Assembly (NCBI RefSeq): GCF_000815105.2
Contig: NZ_CP010310.2
Coordinates: forward strand, 4,898,001-4,962,000
Length of the DNA: 64,000 nt
Origin: Pandoraea pulmonicola
GTDB taxonomy: Bacteria; Pseudomonadota; Gammaproteobacteria; Burkholderiales; Burkholderiaceae
Direction of reading: 5' to 3'
The notes beneath the pieces were generated by a model that was not told the origin of the DNA, did no database searches, and saw only the letters and a program-made list of their open reading frames with translations. A program made the translations under genes and the position numbers. Shown piece by piece: positions 18,712 to 29,262 of this stretch (position 1 is the first letter of the stretch; every line of letters begins with the position of its first letter).

Positions 18712-21700
18712 ATGAAACGCATGTTGTTCAACGCCACGCAGCAGGAAGAACTGCGCGTGGCCATTGTCGATGGGCAAAAACTCATCGACATCGATATCGA
18801 GACGGCCGGACGCGAACAGCGTAAAGGCAATATCTACAAGGGTGTCGTCACCCGTATCGAACCCTCCCTCGAAGCCTGCTTCGTCAACTACGGCGAAGGC
18901 CGCCACGGCTTCCTGCCATTCAAGGAAATTGCCCGCGCATACTTCCGCGACGGTTCCGATGTGCGCAATGCGCGCATTCAGGACGCCCTCTCAGAAGGCC
19001 AGGAACTCATCGTTCAGGTCGAAAAGGAAGAACGCGGCAACAAGGGCGCCGCCCTCACGACGTTCATTTCGCTGGCCGGCCGCTACCTCGTGCTGATGCC
19101 GAACAACCCGCGTGGCGGCGGCGTGTCGCGCCGCATCGAGGGCGAAGACCGTCAGGAACTGCGCGAAACGATGGCGGAGCTCACACTGCCGGAAGGCATG
19201 AGCATCATCGCCCGCACCGCAGGCATCGGCCGCTCGGCCGAAGAACTGCAGTGGGATCTGAACTATCTGCTGCAGTTGTGGCACGCTATCGAAGGCGCCG
19301 CCCACAACATCGAACTGCCGCGCGACTCGGCCCTCATCTATCTCGAGTCGAGCCTCGTCATTCGCGCCATTCGCGACTATTTCCAGCCGGACATCGGTGA
19401 AATCCTCATCGATACGGAAGAAATTTCCGAGCAGGCACGCAACTTCATGCAGGTGGTCATGCCCGATCACCTCAATCGCGTGAAGCAATATCGCGACGAC
19501 GTGCCCCTGTTCTCCCGTTTCCAGATCGAACACCAGATCGAGACGGCTTACTCGCGTCAGGTGCCGCTGCCCTCGGGTGGCGCCATCGTGATCGACCACA
19601 CGGAAGCCCTCGTGTCGATCGACGTGAATTCGGCGCGCGCCACCAAGGGCGCCGACATCGAGGAAACCGCCCTGCGCACCAATCTGGAAGCTGCCGACGA
19701 AGTCGCCCGCCAGTTGCGTCTGCGCGATCTCGGCGGCCTGATCGTGATCGACTTCATCGACATGGAGTCGGCCAAGAACCAGCGTGAAGTCGAACAACGT
19801 GTGAAGGATGCGCTCAAGCACGACCGGGCCCGCGTCCAGATGGGCAAGATCTCGCGCTTCGGCCTGATGGAGCTCTCGCGTCAGCGTCTGCGCCCGTCGC
19901 TGTCGGAAGGCACGCACGTGACCTGCCCGCGCTGCAACGGCACCGGCCACATCCGCGACGCCGAATCGTCGGCGCTGCAAGTCCTGCGCATCATCCAGGA
20001 AGAAGCGATGAAGGAGCACACGGCAGCCATCCACTGCCAGGTGCCGGTCGAAGTCGCGGCGTTCCTGCTCAACGAAAAGCGTCAGGAAATCAACAAGATC
20101 GAAGCCCGCTTCAAGGTTGGCGTGCTGCTGATCCCCAACAAGCATCTCGAAACGCCGCATTACAAGCTCGAGCGCCTGCGCTTCGACGATCCGCGTCTCG
20201 ATGCACCGAAGGCAAGCTATGCGCTCGCCGAGGAAGCCGCGCGCGCATCGGAAGACGATCCGGCCGGCTACAGCAAGAAGAAGGAAGACGTCCGTCCGCG
20301 TCAGGAAGCGGCCGTGAAGGGCATCACGCCCGAGCAACCGGCACCGGCTGCGCAGCCGCGTCCGGAAGCCGTCGCACCGGCAGCGGCCCCTGCCGCCGCA
20401 CCGGTCCGCAGCGGCGGTTTCTTCGGCTTCGTGAAGCGTCTGCTCGGCCTCGAGTCGGCAGCACCGGCGCCCGTCAAGGCCGAAGAACCGGCCAAGCCGG
20501 CGGCGCGTCCGCCGCGTGAGCGCCACGAGCGTCCGCATCAGCAGAACCGCAACCGTCGCGGCAACGCACGCGACGAAAACAAGGCGGGCAAGGACAATGC
20601 CGGCCAGACGGCCCGTGAGGGTCGGGAAGGTCGCGAGGGCCGCGGCGCTCGTCCGGAGCGTGCCGAGCGCAATGAACGCAACGAGCAACGCCAGGAAGGC
20701 CGCGACAAGCGTGAGCGCGACGACGCCCAGCGTCAGCCCGCACAGGACGTGCGTGCCGAGGAAGGCCGTGAACCGCGTGAAGGCCGTGAGCGTGGCGGCC
20801 GCCGTGACCGCAACGAGCGTCGCGAACGCCGTCCGGCGGAAGGCGCCGAGGGTCAACAAGCCGCAACGCAACGCGTCGCTCAGCCGAGCGCACCGGCTGC
20901 CGCGCTGGTGGCCCCGCAGGATGACGTGGAGCAAGATCGTCTGACCGCACAGGTCGAAGGCGCACCGATGGCGGGCGAAGAAGGCGAGCAGGCGAATGAA
21001 GAGCGCCGCCGCAGCCGTCGCCGCGGCCGTCGTGGTGGTCGTCGCGAACGCGAAGCCAACGAGCAGCAACTGCCGGCAGACGGCGAGCAAGGCGAAACCA
21101 TCGTCACGGAAGACGACGTCGAAAGCTCGCGTGCGCCGGTGTTGACTGCCGAAGCCGCCGAGCATGCCGCCACCGACGCGCTGGCACGTGCCGCCGCGCC
21201 GCTCGCCGCCGTGGCAGCAGCTCCGGCTGTCGCCTCGCCGGTCGCCTCGATCACCCCGCACACCCAGCAAGCCGAGCCGACGCCCGCGCCGGTTCAAGCG
21301 GAGCAAGTGCCGGCCCACACGGTTCCGGTCGCCACGGTTGTGGAAACCGCGCCCGCCGCCACGCCGGAAGTGCCGGCCCCGGTGGTCGTCGAACCGGTTG
21401 CTGCGGCCCCGCTGCCGAGCACCGATGCGAGCGTCGCGCCGGTCGTGCCACCGGTGAATGCCCCGCTGCCGACCGCCACGCCGGTCCCGGCCCAGCCGAC
21501 GATCCCGGCCGAAGCCCTGACGGAAATCGCTGCGACGGCTGCATCGGCAACCACGGTTGCCAGCGCGCCGGCACCGGTCGAAACGGCTCAGGCTCAACAA
21601 GTCGCATCGACCTCCTCGGTGACTCCGCCGGCAGAAGTCGAAGCGGCGAAGGCCGTGGATCCCGTGGAAAGGCCGGCCGCGGCAATCGCCGCGGTTCCGG

Positions 21701-21975
21701 AAGCTGCTGCCGCCGCGACGGAAGTCGTCACGCAGAAGCCGGCCGCCGTGGCTGTCGAGCCGACGCTGGAACGCAGCGCGCTGGAATCGACGCTCGCAAG
21801 TGTCGGTCTGGTGTGGGTCCACACCGATGCCGACAAGCATCGCGCCGCCAAGGAAGCCGCCGCGCAAGCCGTGCCGGCACCGCGCGTGCCGCGCGAGCGT
21901 CGTCCCGTCGCGCCGCTCAACGACGGCCCGATGGAGCAGGTGGAAACACGCGCACCGTCGAACCACGCAGCTTGA
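18712..21975 (+). CDS. rne: Ribonuclease E
   Basis: The product has 1087 residues from ATG 18712 ([21 protein letters not shown]), preceded by GGGAG. The catalytic half is well conserved: S1 domain (about 36-118), DNase I-like domain with metal ligands Asp304 ([12 protein letters not shown]) and Asp347 (IVIDFIDME), and the Zn-link cysteines 405 and 408 (TCPRCNGTG). After about residue 540 comes the unstructured scaffold: an Arg/Glu/Asn-rich stretch (about 610-780, RNA-binding type) and a long Ala/Pro/Val-rich region. RNase E cleaves AU-rich single-stranded RNA, matures rRNA and tRNA and assembles the degradosome. A strong terminator follows. Confidence 0.98.
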   Translation: MKRMLFNATQQEELRVAIVDGQKLIDIDIETAGREQRKGNIYKGVVTRIEPSLEACFVNYGEGRHGFLPFKEIARAYFRDGSDVRNARIQDALSEGQELIVQVEKEERGNKGAALTTFISLAGRYLVLMPNNPRGGGVSRRIEGEDRQELRETMAELTLPEGMSIIARTAGIGRSAEELQWDLNYLLQLWHAIEGAAHNIELPRDSALIYLESSLVIRAIRDYFQPDIGEILIDTEEISEQARNFMQVVMPDHLNRVKQYRDDVPLFSRFQIEHQIETAYSRQVPLPSGGAIVIDHTEALVSIDVNSARATKGADIEETALRTNLEAADEVARQLRLRDLGGLIVIDFIDMESAKNQREVEQRVKDALKHDRARVQMGKISRFGLMELSRQRLRPSLSEGTHVTCPRCNGTGHIRDAESSALQVLRIIQEEAMKEHTAAIHCQVPVEVAAFLLNEKRQEINKIEARFKVGVLLIPNKHLETPHYKLERLRFDDPRLDAPKASYALAEEAARASEDDPAGYSKKKEDVRPRQEAAVKGITPEQPAPAAQPRPEAVAPAAAPAAAPVRSGGFFGFVKRLLGLESAAPAPVKAEEPAKPAARPPRERHERPHQQNRNRRGNARDENKAGKDNAGQTAREGREGREGRGARPERAERNERNEQRQEGRDKRERDDAQRQPAQDVRAEEGREPREGRERGGRRDRNERRERRPAEGAEGQQAATQRVAQPSAPAAALVAPQDDVEQDRLTAQVEGAPMAGEEGEQANEERRRSRRRGRRGGRREREANEQQLPADGEQGETIVTEDDVESSRAPVLTAEAAEHAATDALARAAAPLAAVAAAPAVASPVASITPHTQQAEPTPAPVQAEQVPAHTVPVATVVETAPAATPEVPAPVVVEPVAAAPLPSTDASVAPVVPPVNAPLPTATPVPAQPTIPAEALTEIAATAASATTVASAPAPVETAQAQQVASTSSVTPPAEVEAAKAVDPVERPAAAIAAVPEAAAAATEVVTQKPAAVAVEPTLERSALESTLASVGLVWVHTDADKHRAAKEAAAQAVPAPRVPRERRPVAPLNDGPMEQVETRAPSNHAA

Positions 21976-22039
21976 CGCGATCGCGCACCCACGGCCCCGG
22001 CATCACGCCCGGGGCTTGCAGAGCGTGACGTAATGCCAG

Positions 22040-22065
22040 AAAAGGAGGCTCCGGCCTCCTTTTTT
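22040..22065 (+). terminator. Rho-independent terminator of rne
   Basis: AAAAGGAGGC (22040-22049) and GCCTCCTTTT (22054-22063) form a 10-base-pair stem with a TCCG loop, followed by further T. It lies 65 bases past the rne stop. Confidence 0.92.
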
Positions 22066-22332
22066 GCTGCGTACTCATCGAAGGTTCGAGGTGCGCCGAA
22101 TGCCTCCGGGAGATCCGTTCGCCGCACGTTTTTTCGACATTTTCGGGACGAAGACGCAGTCGCCACGGCCGCAACCCCGCGTTGTCCCGACTTGTGCGCA
22201 TCGTCGCCTGTCCGTATCTTGACAGGTAGATGTGCAGTACAGGCTTGACGCTTCGCAACGAACGCATGGCTTCCCGCCGTGACCGGTGATCGCGCAGACC
22301 GCTTTTCCTGCCGCCACGCACCGGCCCTCTCT

Positions 22333-22355
22333 CGCCGACGTTCCCCACGTCGGCG
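22333..22355 (+). other. Hairpin in the moaA leader
   Basis: CGCCGACGT (22333-22341) and ACGTCGGCG (22347-22355) form a perfect 9-base-pair stem with a TCCCC loop, 48 bases upstream of the moaA ATG. No T run follows. The rest of the 428-base gap between rne and moaA contains only the rne terminator and no supportable gene. I do not see the full consensus of a known cofactor riboswitch. Confidence 0.5.
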
Positions 22356-22403
22356 GCCCGCGGGGCAATTCGTTAGAATGGAGACGCAAGCCAAGACCCC
22401 GAC

Positions 22404-23531
22404 ATGACTGAAACGATCATCCGACTCACCGATCTGCGAAGCGACGCCCGCTATGCGACGCAAACCCCGCAGATTCCCGCACAAGTGCGCGCCGCGACCG
22501 GCCATCTCGAAGATGCGCTCGCACGGCCGCTGCACGACCTGCGCATCTCGGTGACCGATCGTTGCAACTTCCGCTGTGTCTATTGCATGCCGAAGGATGT
22601 CTTCGACAAGAACTACGCGTTCCTGCCGCAATCGTCCCTGCTGTCCTTCGAAGAAATCGAGCGCACCGCGCGACTGTTCGTGGAACATGGCGTGGAGAAG
22701 CTGCGCCTTACCGGCGGCGAACCGCTGTTGCGCAAGCACATCGAGCGGCTGATCGAGATGCTTGCGCGCCTGCGCACGCCATCCGGCAAGCCGCTCGACA
22801 TCACGCTCACGACCAACGGCTCGCTGCTTGCACGCCGCGCCCAGTCGCTCAAGGACGCCGGCCTGACCCGCGTGACCGTCAGCCTGGACAGTCTCGACGA
22901 TGCGATCTTCCGCCAGATGAACGACGTGGACTTCCCGGTGGCCAAGGTGCTCGAAGGCATTGCCGAGGCTCAGCACGTAGGGCTCGGACCGGTCAAAGTG
23001 AACATGGTCGTCAAGCGCGGCACCAACGACGGCGATATCGTTCCCATGGCGCGGCATTTCCATGGCAGCGGCGTGGCGCTGCGCTTCATCGAATACATGG
23101 ATGTCGGCACGTCGAACGGCTGGCGCATGGACGAAGTGCTGCCGTCGGCCGATGTCATCGCACGATTGAACGACGCCCTGCCCGTCGAGCCGCTCGAGCC
23201 GAACTACCCTGGCGAGACGGCACAACGCTGGCGGTATCTCGATGGCGGCGGTGAGGTCGGCGTCATTTCGTCAGTCACACGCGCTTTTTGCGGCACTTGT
23301 TCGCGGGCGCGCCTGTCTACGGAAGGCAAGTTGTATCTGTGCCTGTTTGCCAGTTCCGGTTACGACTTGCGCACGCTGTTGCGCAACGGCGCGAGCGACG
23401 CGCAGATCTCGACCGTCATCGGCGACATCTGGCGAGGCCGCACCGATCGGTACTCGGCCTTGCGTACGGCGGCCACGGGTTTGCCCGAGAACGCCCCACC
23501 GAAAGTGGAGATGTCCTATATCGGTGGATGA
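22404..23531 (+). CDS. moaA: GTP 3',8-cyclase MoaA (radical SAM)
   Basis: The product has 375 residues. The radical-SAM cluster ligands are Cys54, Cys58 and Cys61 (CNFRCVYC). The second [4Fe-4S] cluster uses the C-terminal cysteines in [10 protein letters not shown] and YLCLF. The chain ends in the Gly-Gly tail (SYIGG) needed by MoaA. With MoaC it converts GTP to cyclic pyranopterin monophosphate, the first step of molybdenum cofactor synthesis. An N-terminal extension of about 40 residues precedes the core. It heads the moaA-(unknown)-mobA-moeA run. Confidence 0.97.
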   Translation: MTETIIRLTDLRSDARYATQTPQIPAQVRAATGHLEDALARPLHDLRISVTDRCNFRCVYCMPKDVFDKNYAFLPQSSLLSFEEIERTARLFVEHGVEKLRLTGGEPLLRKHIERLIEMLARLRTPSGKPLDITLTTNGSLLARRAQSLKDAGLTRVTVSLDSLDDAIFRQMNDVDFPVAKVLEGIAEAQHVGLGPVKVNMVVKRGTNDGDIVPMARHFHGSGVALRFIEYMDVGTSNGWRMDEVLPSADVIARLNDALPVEPLEPNYPGETAQRWRYLDGGGEVGVISSVTRAFCGTCSRARLSTEGKLYLCLFASSGYDLRTLLRNGASDAQISTVIGDIWRGRTDRYSALRTAATGLPENAPPKVEMSYIGG

Positions 23532-23603
23532 GCGTCCCGGACGTCGCCCATTCCTCCACGGCGCATCGACCTGCTTTCGAACTTTCGAATTCCTTCACGA
23601 CAC

Positions 23604-24455
23604 ATGATTTTTGCTGCCCCGGGCGCTCGTCACGCCCGAGACTCCTTCTCGATTTCCCGACGCGTCATCGCCGCGAGCCTCGGCGCACTCGCCCTGATGC
23701 TGGCGAGCCTGGCCGCGCCTACGCGCGCCTGGGCCGACTGCGACACGTCCAATCGTGACATCGCGAACCATCTGATGACCTACAGCGGCCAGCTCGGCGA
23801 GCGCAACCCGTTGCGCCTCGTGCTGCGCCCGAGCTCCGGCGGCAAGCTCGAGGGCCGCTACGCCAATGCGTCGTCACTGGGCGACACGTATCTCACCGGC
23901 AAGCTGGAGAACAAGTCGCGTCTCCACCTGACCGAATTCGACGCGGGCGGCATGCCACGCGCCACCTTCGACGGTGAATTCGCGTCGGCTGGCGACGTCA
24001 ACCGCCAACGCGTTTCGTCGACGAGTTGCGAAGTCATCTCGGGTCAATGGAAAGACCTGCGTACCGGCCGCACGGTGCCGTTCGAGCTGTCGCTCGCGAG
24101 CATCCAGAGCGGCAAGATCGACCATCTCTACGGTGTGGCCGGCGTGAGCGACGACGAGACGATCAACCGTGCCGCCACGCAGTTCCGCAAGGGCGTGCTC
24201 GACGACCGGCGCGACGTCGTCGCACAATCGATCCGTTACCCATTGCATGTCTCACTGCGCGGGAAGACGATCGTGCTTCGCAATCCGAAGTCGCTCCTCG
24301 CGCGTTACAACGAGATCTTCACCGACAGGTATGTCCGCACCATCGGTGCGGCGGTTCCGCGATTGATGTTCGCGCGCGATCAGGGCGTGATGCTCGGCGA
24401 CGGCGCCGTCTGGTTCGACGCCGCGGGGCGCGTCATCGCGCTGAACCGCTCCTGA
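23604..24455 (+). CDS. Secreted protein of unknown function
   Basis: The product has 283 residues and I do not recognise its family. A basic N terminus (ARHARDSFSISRR) leads to a hydrophobic stretch (VIAASLGALALMLASLAAP) and a probable signal peptidase site at TRAWA-DCD, so it should be periplasmic. The mature part has two clear cysteines (in ADCDTS and STSCEV) that may form a disulfide, and a C-terminal segment rich in strands (GVMLGDGAVWFDAAGRVIALN) that resembles the tail of small periplasmic DUF proteins. It lies 72 bases after moaA and 63 before mobA on the same strand, but nothing in it points to molybdenum chemistry. Confidence 0.8.
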   Translation: MIFAAPGARHARDSFSISRRVIAASLGALALMLASLAAPTRAWADCDTSNRDIANHLMTYSGQLGERNPLRLVLRPSSGGKLEGRYANASSLGDTYLTGKLENKSRLHLTEFDAGGMPRATFDGEFASAGDVNRQRVSSTSCEVISGQWKDLRTGRTVPFELSLASIQSGKIDHLYGVAGVSDDETINRAATQFRKGVLDDRRDVVAQSIRYPLHVSLRGKTIVLRNPKSLLARYNEIFTDRYVRTIGAAVPRLMFARDQGVMLGDGAVWFDAAGRVIALNRS

Positions 24456-24518
24456 CGCGAACGTTCTCCGCGCTCTCCGTTCTCGGCCCGCCGTCCCCAC
24501 GACTCTCGACCACCGCCC

Positions 24519-25139
24519 ATGCCCACGTCGCCCATTTCCCACGATGCCATGACCGGCCTGATCCTCGCAGGGGGACGCGGGCAACGCATGGGCGGCCGCG
24601 ACAAGGGCCTGCAGATGTTCGCCGGTCAGCCGTTGGTCGCGCATGTCGTCGCGCGCTTGCGCCCGCAGGTGGGCGCGCTGCTCATCAGTGCAAATCGGAA
24701 CGGCGATGCCTATGGAGCGTTCGGCGCGCCGATTGTGGCCGATGAGACGCCGGACTTTCCCGGCCCGCTGGCGGGCATGCTGGCAGGATTGCGTGCAGCG
24801 CGCACAGACTATGTGCTGACGGTGCCCTGCGACGCGCCCTATCTCCCGGCGGATCTCGGCGAGCGGCTGGCTGCCACGCTCAGCGGGTCGGCCCCTGGCA
24901 CCACGCCGGCCCCACTGGCCGCCTATGCCGCCACGGCGCAGGGCCCGCACCCGGTGTTTGCCCTCCTGCATCGGTCGCTGGCCGACGACCTCGCCGCCGC
25001 GCTGGCGAGCGGGGAGCGCCGTGTCCGGGCGTGGCTGGCACGCCACAACGCGGTACAAGTTCACTTCGGCGACGAGCGTCCGTTTTACAATGTCAACACG
25101 CTGGACGACCTCCATTCCGATACGCCGCGCGCCCCCTGA
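24519..25139 (+). CDS. mobA: Molybdenum cofactor guanylyltransferase MobA
   Basis: The product has 206 residues with the nucleotidyltransferase motif LILAGGRGQRMGGRDKGLQ, the conserved PFYNVNTLDDL segment near the end, and VPCDAPYLP as the metal/GTP site. It attaches GMP to Mo-molybdopterin for DMSO-reductase-family enzymes. A second ATG at codon 11 (MTGLILAGG) could be the true start. It is followed 86 bases later by moeA. Confidence 0.95.
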   Translation: MPTSPISHDAMTGLILAGGRGQRMGGRDKGLQMFAGQPLVAHVVARLRPQVGALLISANRNGDAYGAFGAPIVADETPDFPGPLAGMLAGLRAARTDYVLTVPCDAPYLPADLGERLAATLSGSAPGTTPAPLAAYAATAQGPHPVFALLHRSLADDLAAALASGERRVRAWLARHNAVQVHFGDERPFYNVNTLDDLHSDTPRAP

Positions 25140-25225
25140 CATTCCGGGCATCGACGCGGCCCGATCCGTCGCCATCGCTTTTACGGGATTCACGCCCGGT
25201 ACTGCCGGATGACGACGCCACACCG

Positions 25226-26509
25226 ATGACAACACTAGACGACGCCCTGGCCGGCTTGCCGGACTACGACCCTAACCATATGACGGTCGAGCTGGCGCGC
25301 GCGATCATCGTGCGCACCGTGCGTCCGGTGTCCGCGGTCGAGCACGTCGCCGTACGCAGCGCCTTGGGCCGTGTGCTGGGCAGCGACGTCATTTCTCCGC
25401 TGGATGTCCCCGCTTTCGAAAACGCGGCCATGGACGGTTACGCGTTCGCAGGCAGCGCACTGGCCGCCGGTGGCGACGTGCGCCTGCGCGTGGCGGGCCG
25501 CTCGCTCGCGGGCCGTCCGTTCGACGGCGTCGCCGGTACCGGTGAGTGCGTCCGCATCATGACCGGTGCGCTGATGCCGGCAGGCTGCGACACGGTGGTT
25601 CCGCAAGAGCAGGTGCGGCGCGAGGGCGACACGGAAATCGTGATCTTCGCGGCAAACGCCGTCACGCCCGGACGCCACGTGCGCCATGTCGGCGAGGATC
25701 TGGCAGCCGGTCATCCGGCGCTGCATGCAGGCAAACGCCTGCGCCCGGCTGCGCTCGGACTGCTGGCGTCGCTCGGCATCGCCGAAGTGCCGGTTCGCCG
25801 CCGCATTCGCGTGGCGTTCTTCTCGACGGGCGACGAACTACGCTCGGTCGGCGAGTCGCTCGCCCCGGGCAATCTTTACGACAGCAACCGCTACACGCTG
25901 TATGGCATGCTGCAGCGGCTGGGCGTGGAAGTGCTCGACCTCGGTGTCGTGGCCGACGATCCGCAGGCGATCGAGGACACCCTGCGCATGGCGTGTCGCG
26001 ATGCAGATGCGGTCATCACGTCGGGCGGCGTGTCGGTCGGCGAGGCCGACTTCACCCGCGAGATGATGACGCGTCTGGGCAATGTGGTGTTCTGGAAGAT
26101 GGCCATGCGCCCCGGGCGTCCGTTCGCTTTCGGCGAGCTGGAGTGCGACGGTCATCGCGCGCTGCTCTTCGGACTGCCCGGCAATCCGGCGGCCGTGATG
26201 GCATCGTTCTACCATCTGGTGCGCGATGGTCTGTTCGCGCTCATGGGCGCCGAGCCGCAAACGACGCCGCGCCTGCCGGTCCCGACGGCCACCGCCATCG
26301 CGAAGCGCCCCGGGCGCACCGAGTTCCTGCGCGGCATTCTCGCCACCGACGAACAGGGCCGCTGGCAGGTCACGGTGGCCGACGCGCAGAGTGCCGGCAT
26401 CCTGCGCACCATGAGCGAAGCGAACTGCTTCGTCACGCTCGATACGGCACGCGGCGACGTGGCGGCGGGCGAGCTGGTCGACGTCATCGTATTCGACGGC
26501 CTGGTCTGA
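25226..26509 (+). CDS. moeA: Molybdopterin molybdenumtransferase MoeA
   Basis: The product has 427 residues from ATG 25226 (MTTLDDALAGLPDYD). Family hallmarks are AFENAAMDGYAF, MTGALMPAGCDTVVPQE, RHVRHVGEDL, FFSTGDEL, SGGVSVGEADF, FWKMAMRPGRPFAFG and GLPGNPAAVM. MoeA inserts molybdate into adenylylated molybdopterin. The open frame extends 65 codons upstream into mobA but carries no conserved sequence there. Confidence 0.97.
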   Translation: MTTLDDALAGLPDYDPNHMTVELARAIIVRTVRPVSAVEHVAVRSALGRVLGSDVISPLDVPAFENAAMDGYAFAGSALAAGGDVRLRVAGRSLAGRPFDGVAGTGECVRIMTGALMPAGCDTVVPQEQVRREGDTEIVIFAANAVTPGRHVRHVGEDLAAGHPALHAGKRLRPAALGLLASLGIAEVPVRRRIRVAFFSTGDELRSVGESLAPGNLYDSNRYTLYGMLQRLGVEVLDLGVVADDPQAIEDTLRMACRDADAVITSGGVSVGEADFTREMMTRLGNVVFWKMAMRPGRPFAFGELECDGHRALLFGLPGNPAAVMASFYHLVRDGLFALMGAEPQTTPRLPVPTATAIAKRPGRTEFLRGILATDEQGRWQVTVADAQSAGILRTMSEANCFVTLDTARGDVAAGELVDVIVFDGLV

Positions 26510-26603
26510 GGCACCCAATCAAGCGAAGCAACGAAACAGCACTAAATCGCCGGGGTCGGGGCTTCGACGACTTCGGCACCACATAAACCGAAAGCACACG
26601 TCA

Positions 26604-26888
26604 ATGACAACGAAAAAACAGATCACGTATATCAGTCCCGGCCAGACGGCCAAAGCGCTGGTACTGGTCTATCTCACCTTCAGTATTCCGCTGGTGCTGC
26701 TCGCCTTTCTGGCGGCCTTCATCCGCTACGGAGAATTGCCCGGTCTCGCGTTCATTTCCGCACTGGTGCTGAATGCCATCGTCGGCTTCGTGCTGCTCTG
26801 GATCGCCTGCCACGCCTATAATTGGGTGGCCGAACGATTCGGGGGCATAGAAGTCGCGTTGAGCGACGCTCCCGAAGACGAATACTGA
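26604..26888 (+). CDS. Small two-span membrane protein of unknown function
   Basis: The product has 94 residues with two hydrophobic spans (about 18-40, LVLVYLTFSIPLVLLAFLAA, and 48-68, FISALVLNAIVGFVLLWIA), a YNWVAERFGGIEVAL segment after the second span and an acidic C terminus (SDAPEDEY). The order of spans and the RFGGIEV motif recall short DUF3566-like membrane proteins, but I cannot assign it. It lies 94 bases after moeA. Confidence 0.75.
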   Translation: MTTKKQITYISPGQTAKALVLVYLTFSIPLVLLAFLAAFIRYGELPGLAFISALVLNAIVGFVLLWIACHAYNWVAERFGGIEVALSDAPEDEY

Positions 26889-27018
26889 TTCACCTCCCGA
26901 CAGCGAGGCGTCACCGGCCGCGGCGATCCGTGCGTCGGTGGACACGCGACTTCTCCCGCTTTGCGTGCTTTCCTCGCTGTCCTGACTCACTCACTGGCTG
27001 AAAAGCCCATTTGCTGTC

Positions 27019-27546
27019 ATGTCCCTGACCCTACGAGTTGCCACGCCCGACGACGTCGACGCCATTCACAGCCTGATGCGAGAACTGGCCGTCTTCGAGA
27101 AACTGCTGGACATCTTCGAGGCCACGCCGTCGAGCGTGCACGAGGCCCTGTTCGGCGCCAACCCGGCAGCCGAGTGCCTGATGGCCGAGTGGGAGGGCCA
27201 GGCTGTCGGCTACGCCCTGTACTTCCACAACTTCTCGACCTTCCTCGGCCGCCGCGGGTTGTATCTGGAAGACGTCTACGTTCAACCATCTATGCGCGGC
27301 AAGGGCGTTGGACAGGCGTTGATGCGCAAGCTCGCGGGCATCGCCGTGGAGCGCGGTTGTGGACGCTTCGAGTGGACCGTGCTCGACTGGAACCAGCCGG
27401 CGATCGACTTCTATACGTCGCAGGGTGCGACGGTCTTGCCCGACTGGCGCGTCGTACGCATGGCCGGCGAGGCGCTCGACCGGTTCGCTCGCAGCGTCGG
27501 CGAGGCGCTCGACCGGTTCGCTCGCAGCGTCAGCGAGCCGCGCTGA
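27019..27546 (+). CDS. GNAT-family N-acetyltransferase
   Basis: The product has 175 residues with the GNAT fold: LRVATPDDVDAIHSLMREL, strand LYLEDVYVQPSMRGKGVGQALM (acetyl-CoA pyrophosphate loop RGKGVG) and WNQPAIDFYTSQGAT. This resembles the diamine/spermidine acetyltransferase (SAT-like) subgroup, but the substrate is not defined. The C terminus carries an exact duplication: the 11 residues GEALDRFARSV occur twice in a row, from a 33-base tandem repeat. Confidence 0.88.
   Translation: MSLTLRVATPDDVDAIHSLMRELAVFEKLLDIFEATPSSVHEALFGANPAAECLMAEWEGQAVGYALYFHNFSTFLGRRGLYLEDVYVQPSMRGKGVGQALMRKLAGIAVERGCGRFEWTVLDWNQPAIDFYTSQGATVLPDWRVVRMAGEALDRFARSVGEALDRFARSVSEPR
27466..27531 (+). repeat. Perfect 33-base tandem duplication inside the acetyltransferase gene
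   Basis: Bases 27466-27498 are repeated exactly at 27499-27531. The unit is 33 bases, so frame is kept and 11 residues (GEALDRFARSV) are duplicated at the C terminus. Zero divergence between copies suggests a recent slippage or recombination event. Confidence 0.97.
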
Positions 27547-27743
27547 GTCCGGGCGTTCAAGCGGTTATTGAAGGCGATTCCGGTGGCGCTTTCCGGTGCT
27601 TCCCGAATCGCGCCAGGGAATCGCTTTGGAACGAAATGTCGGCCTTTGCGGCTGACTCGATCCGGGACTTGCCCCCGGTCACGACGCTCGGTCGCGGTTC
27701 AGGTGCAATTCCGGTGCGATGCAGACGCCAATCAAACCGCACA

Positions 27744-29195
27744 CTAAACTGCATCGTCGGGATCCAGATCAACACCGAGCAGTTCGATGGCCTGCTCTCC
27801 GGGCAGCGCCTCCACCGCCTTGAGCTGACGCGCCATCGCGCGCGTGCGCACTTCGGCCTTGTCGATCGAACGCGCCACCGTCTCCAGCTGCGACTTGGTC
27901 TTGGCCAGCACGTCGCCGAACTTGGTGAATTCCGTCTTCACCGCGCCGAGCACCTGCCAGACTTCGCTGGAGCGACGCTCGATGGCCAGTGTGCGGAACC
28001 CCATCTGCAGGCTGTTGAGCAGGGCGGTCAGCGTGGTCGGTCCCGCCACCGTGACGCGGTATTCGCGCTGGAGCAGATCCGAGAGCCCGGGGCGGCGCAG
28101 CACTTCCGCATAGAGGCCTTCCGTCGGCAGGAACAGCAGCGCAAAGTCGGTCGTGTGCGGCGGTGCCAGATACTTCTCGGCGATGGTCTTGGCTTCGAGA
28201 CGAATTCGCGTCTCCAACGCTTTCGACGCCTCTTCCACCGCCACTGGATCGGCGCGCTCCTGCGCATCGATCAGACGCTCATAATCTTCGCGCGGGAATT
28301 TCGCGTCGATCGGCAGCCAGACCGGCGTGGCGCTATCCCCGTTCTGTCCCGGCAGCGCGATGGCGAATTCCACGCGCTCGGCGCTGCCCGGCTTGGTCGC
28401 CACGTTCTTCGCGAACTGTTCCGGCGTCAGCAATTGTTCAAGCAGTGCCTGCAACTGCACTTCCCCCCAGATGCCGCGCGTCTTCACGTTCGTCAGCACG
28501 CGCTTGAGGTCGCCGACGCCAGCCGCCAGCGTCTGCATCTCGCCAAGGCCACGGTGCACTTGTTCCAGACGATCCGACACGAGCTTGAACGACTCGCCGA
28601 GCCGCTGTTCGAGCGTCGCGTGCAATTTCTCGTCGACAGTACGCCGCATCTCTTCGAGCTTCGCCGCATTGTTGACTTCGATGTCCTTGAGCTTCTGCTC
28701 CAGTGTGGCGCGCACTTCCGCGAGGCGACGCTCGTTGCCTTCCGCCAGTTGCGTCAACTGCTGGTGTTGCGCTTCGCCGAAGCGACGCAGCGTCGACGCC
28801 TGCTCTTCGCGCATCTGCTGGCCGTTGAGCACCAGGCTCTGACGCACCGCGTCGAGTTGTGCGGCGTTCGTCTCGGTGAGCTTGGCGAGTTGCTGGGCGA
28901 AGCCGTCGATCTGGTTGTTCTGCACCGTGGCCACGCTCGTCATCTGCGCGGCGAGCGTTTGCTGGAACTGCGCCATCTGCGCACTTTGCTCGCCGCGCCC
29001 GGCGCGGGCGGTGTCCGCGAACTCCTGACGCAGTCCGCGCTCGCTGCGTTCGGCCGAGCGCAGCAGGTCGTCGCGCACGCTGGCGAGCGCATCGACGAAT
29101 GTCGAGTCGCCACCGCGTTGCCACACCTTCACCGCAATCGCGATCATGACCAACAGATTCAGCGCCGCCAGCGCCACCAACACCATCTCCATCAT
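27744..29195 (-). CDS. rmuC: DNA recombination protein RmuC homologue
   Basis: The product has 483 residues. It has an N-terminal membrane anchor (about 3-22, MVLVALAALNLLVMIAIAV), a long Gln/Glu/Ala-rich coiled coil (about 35-180) and the RmuC nuclease-like domain (about 190-430) with KTRGIWGEVQLQALLEQLL, WLPIDAKFPREDYERL and FLPTEGLYAEVL. RmuC limits inversion at short inverted repeats in E. coli. It is convergent with the acetyltransferase gene, and the 197 bases between them show no strong terminator. Confidence 0.94.
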   Translation of the reverse strand: MMEMVLVALAALNLLVMIAIAVKVWQRGGDSTFVDALASVRDDLLRSAERSERGLRQEFADTARAGRGEQSAQMAQFQQTLAAQMTSVATVQNNQIDGFAQQLAKLTETNAAQLDAVRQSLVLNGQQMREEQASTLRRFGEAQHQQLTQLAEGNERRLAEVRATLEQKLKDIEVNNAAKLEEMRRTVDEKLHATLEQRLGESFKLVSDRLEQVHRGLGEMQTLAAGVGDLKRVLTNVKTRGIWGEVQLQALLEQLLTPEQFAKNVATKPGSAERVEFAIALPGQNGDSATPVWLPIDAKFPREDYERLIDAQERADPVAVEEASKALETRIRLEAKTIAEKYLAPPHTTDFALLFLPTEGLYAEVLRRPGLSDLLQREYRVTVAGPTTLTALLNSLQMGFRTLAIERRSSEVWQVLGAVKTEFTKFGDVLAKTKSQLETVARSIDKAEVRTRAMARQLKAVEALPGEQAIELLGVDLDPDDAV

Positions 29196-29262
29196 CGCGT
29201 CGCGACTCCCATCGATTCTGTGACTTGCATTCCGACCTTATCGCCCGCAAAGGCGCGCGCAG

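Noticed and set aside
18991..21966. Minus-strand open frame of 991 codons opposite rne
   Set aside because: It mirrors the rne coding sequence, is Arg/Gly/Leu-rich and lacks a ribosome site or domain.
22066..22403. Molybdenum-cofactor riboswitch before moaA
   Set aside because: Only one simple hairpin (22333-22355) is evident; I cannot match the multi-stem consensus.
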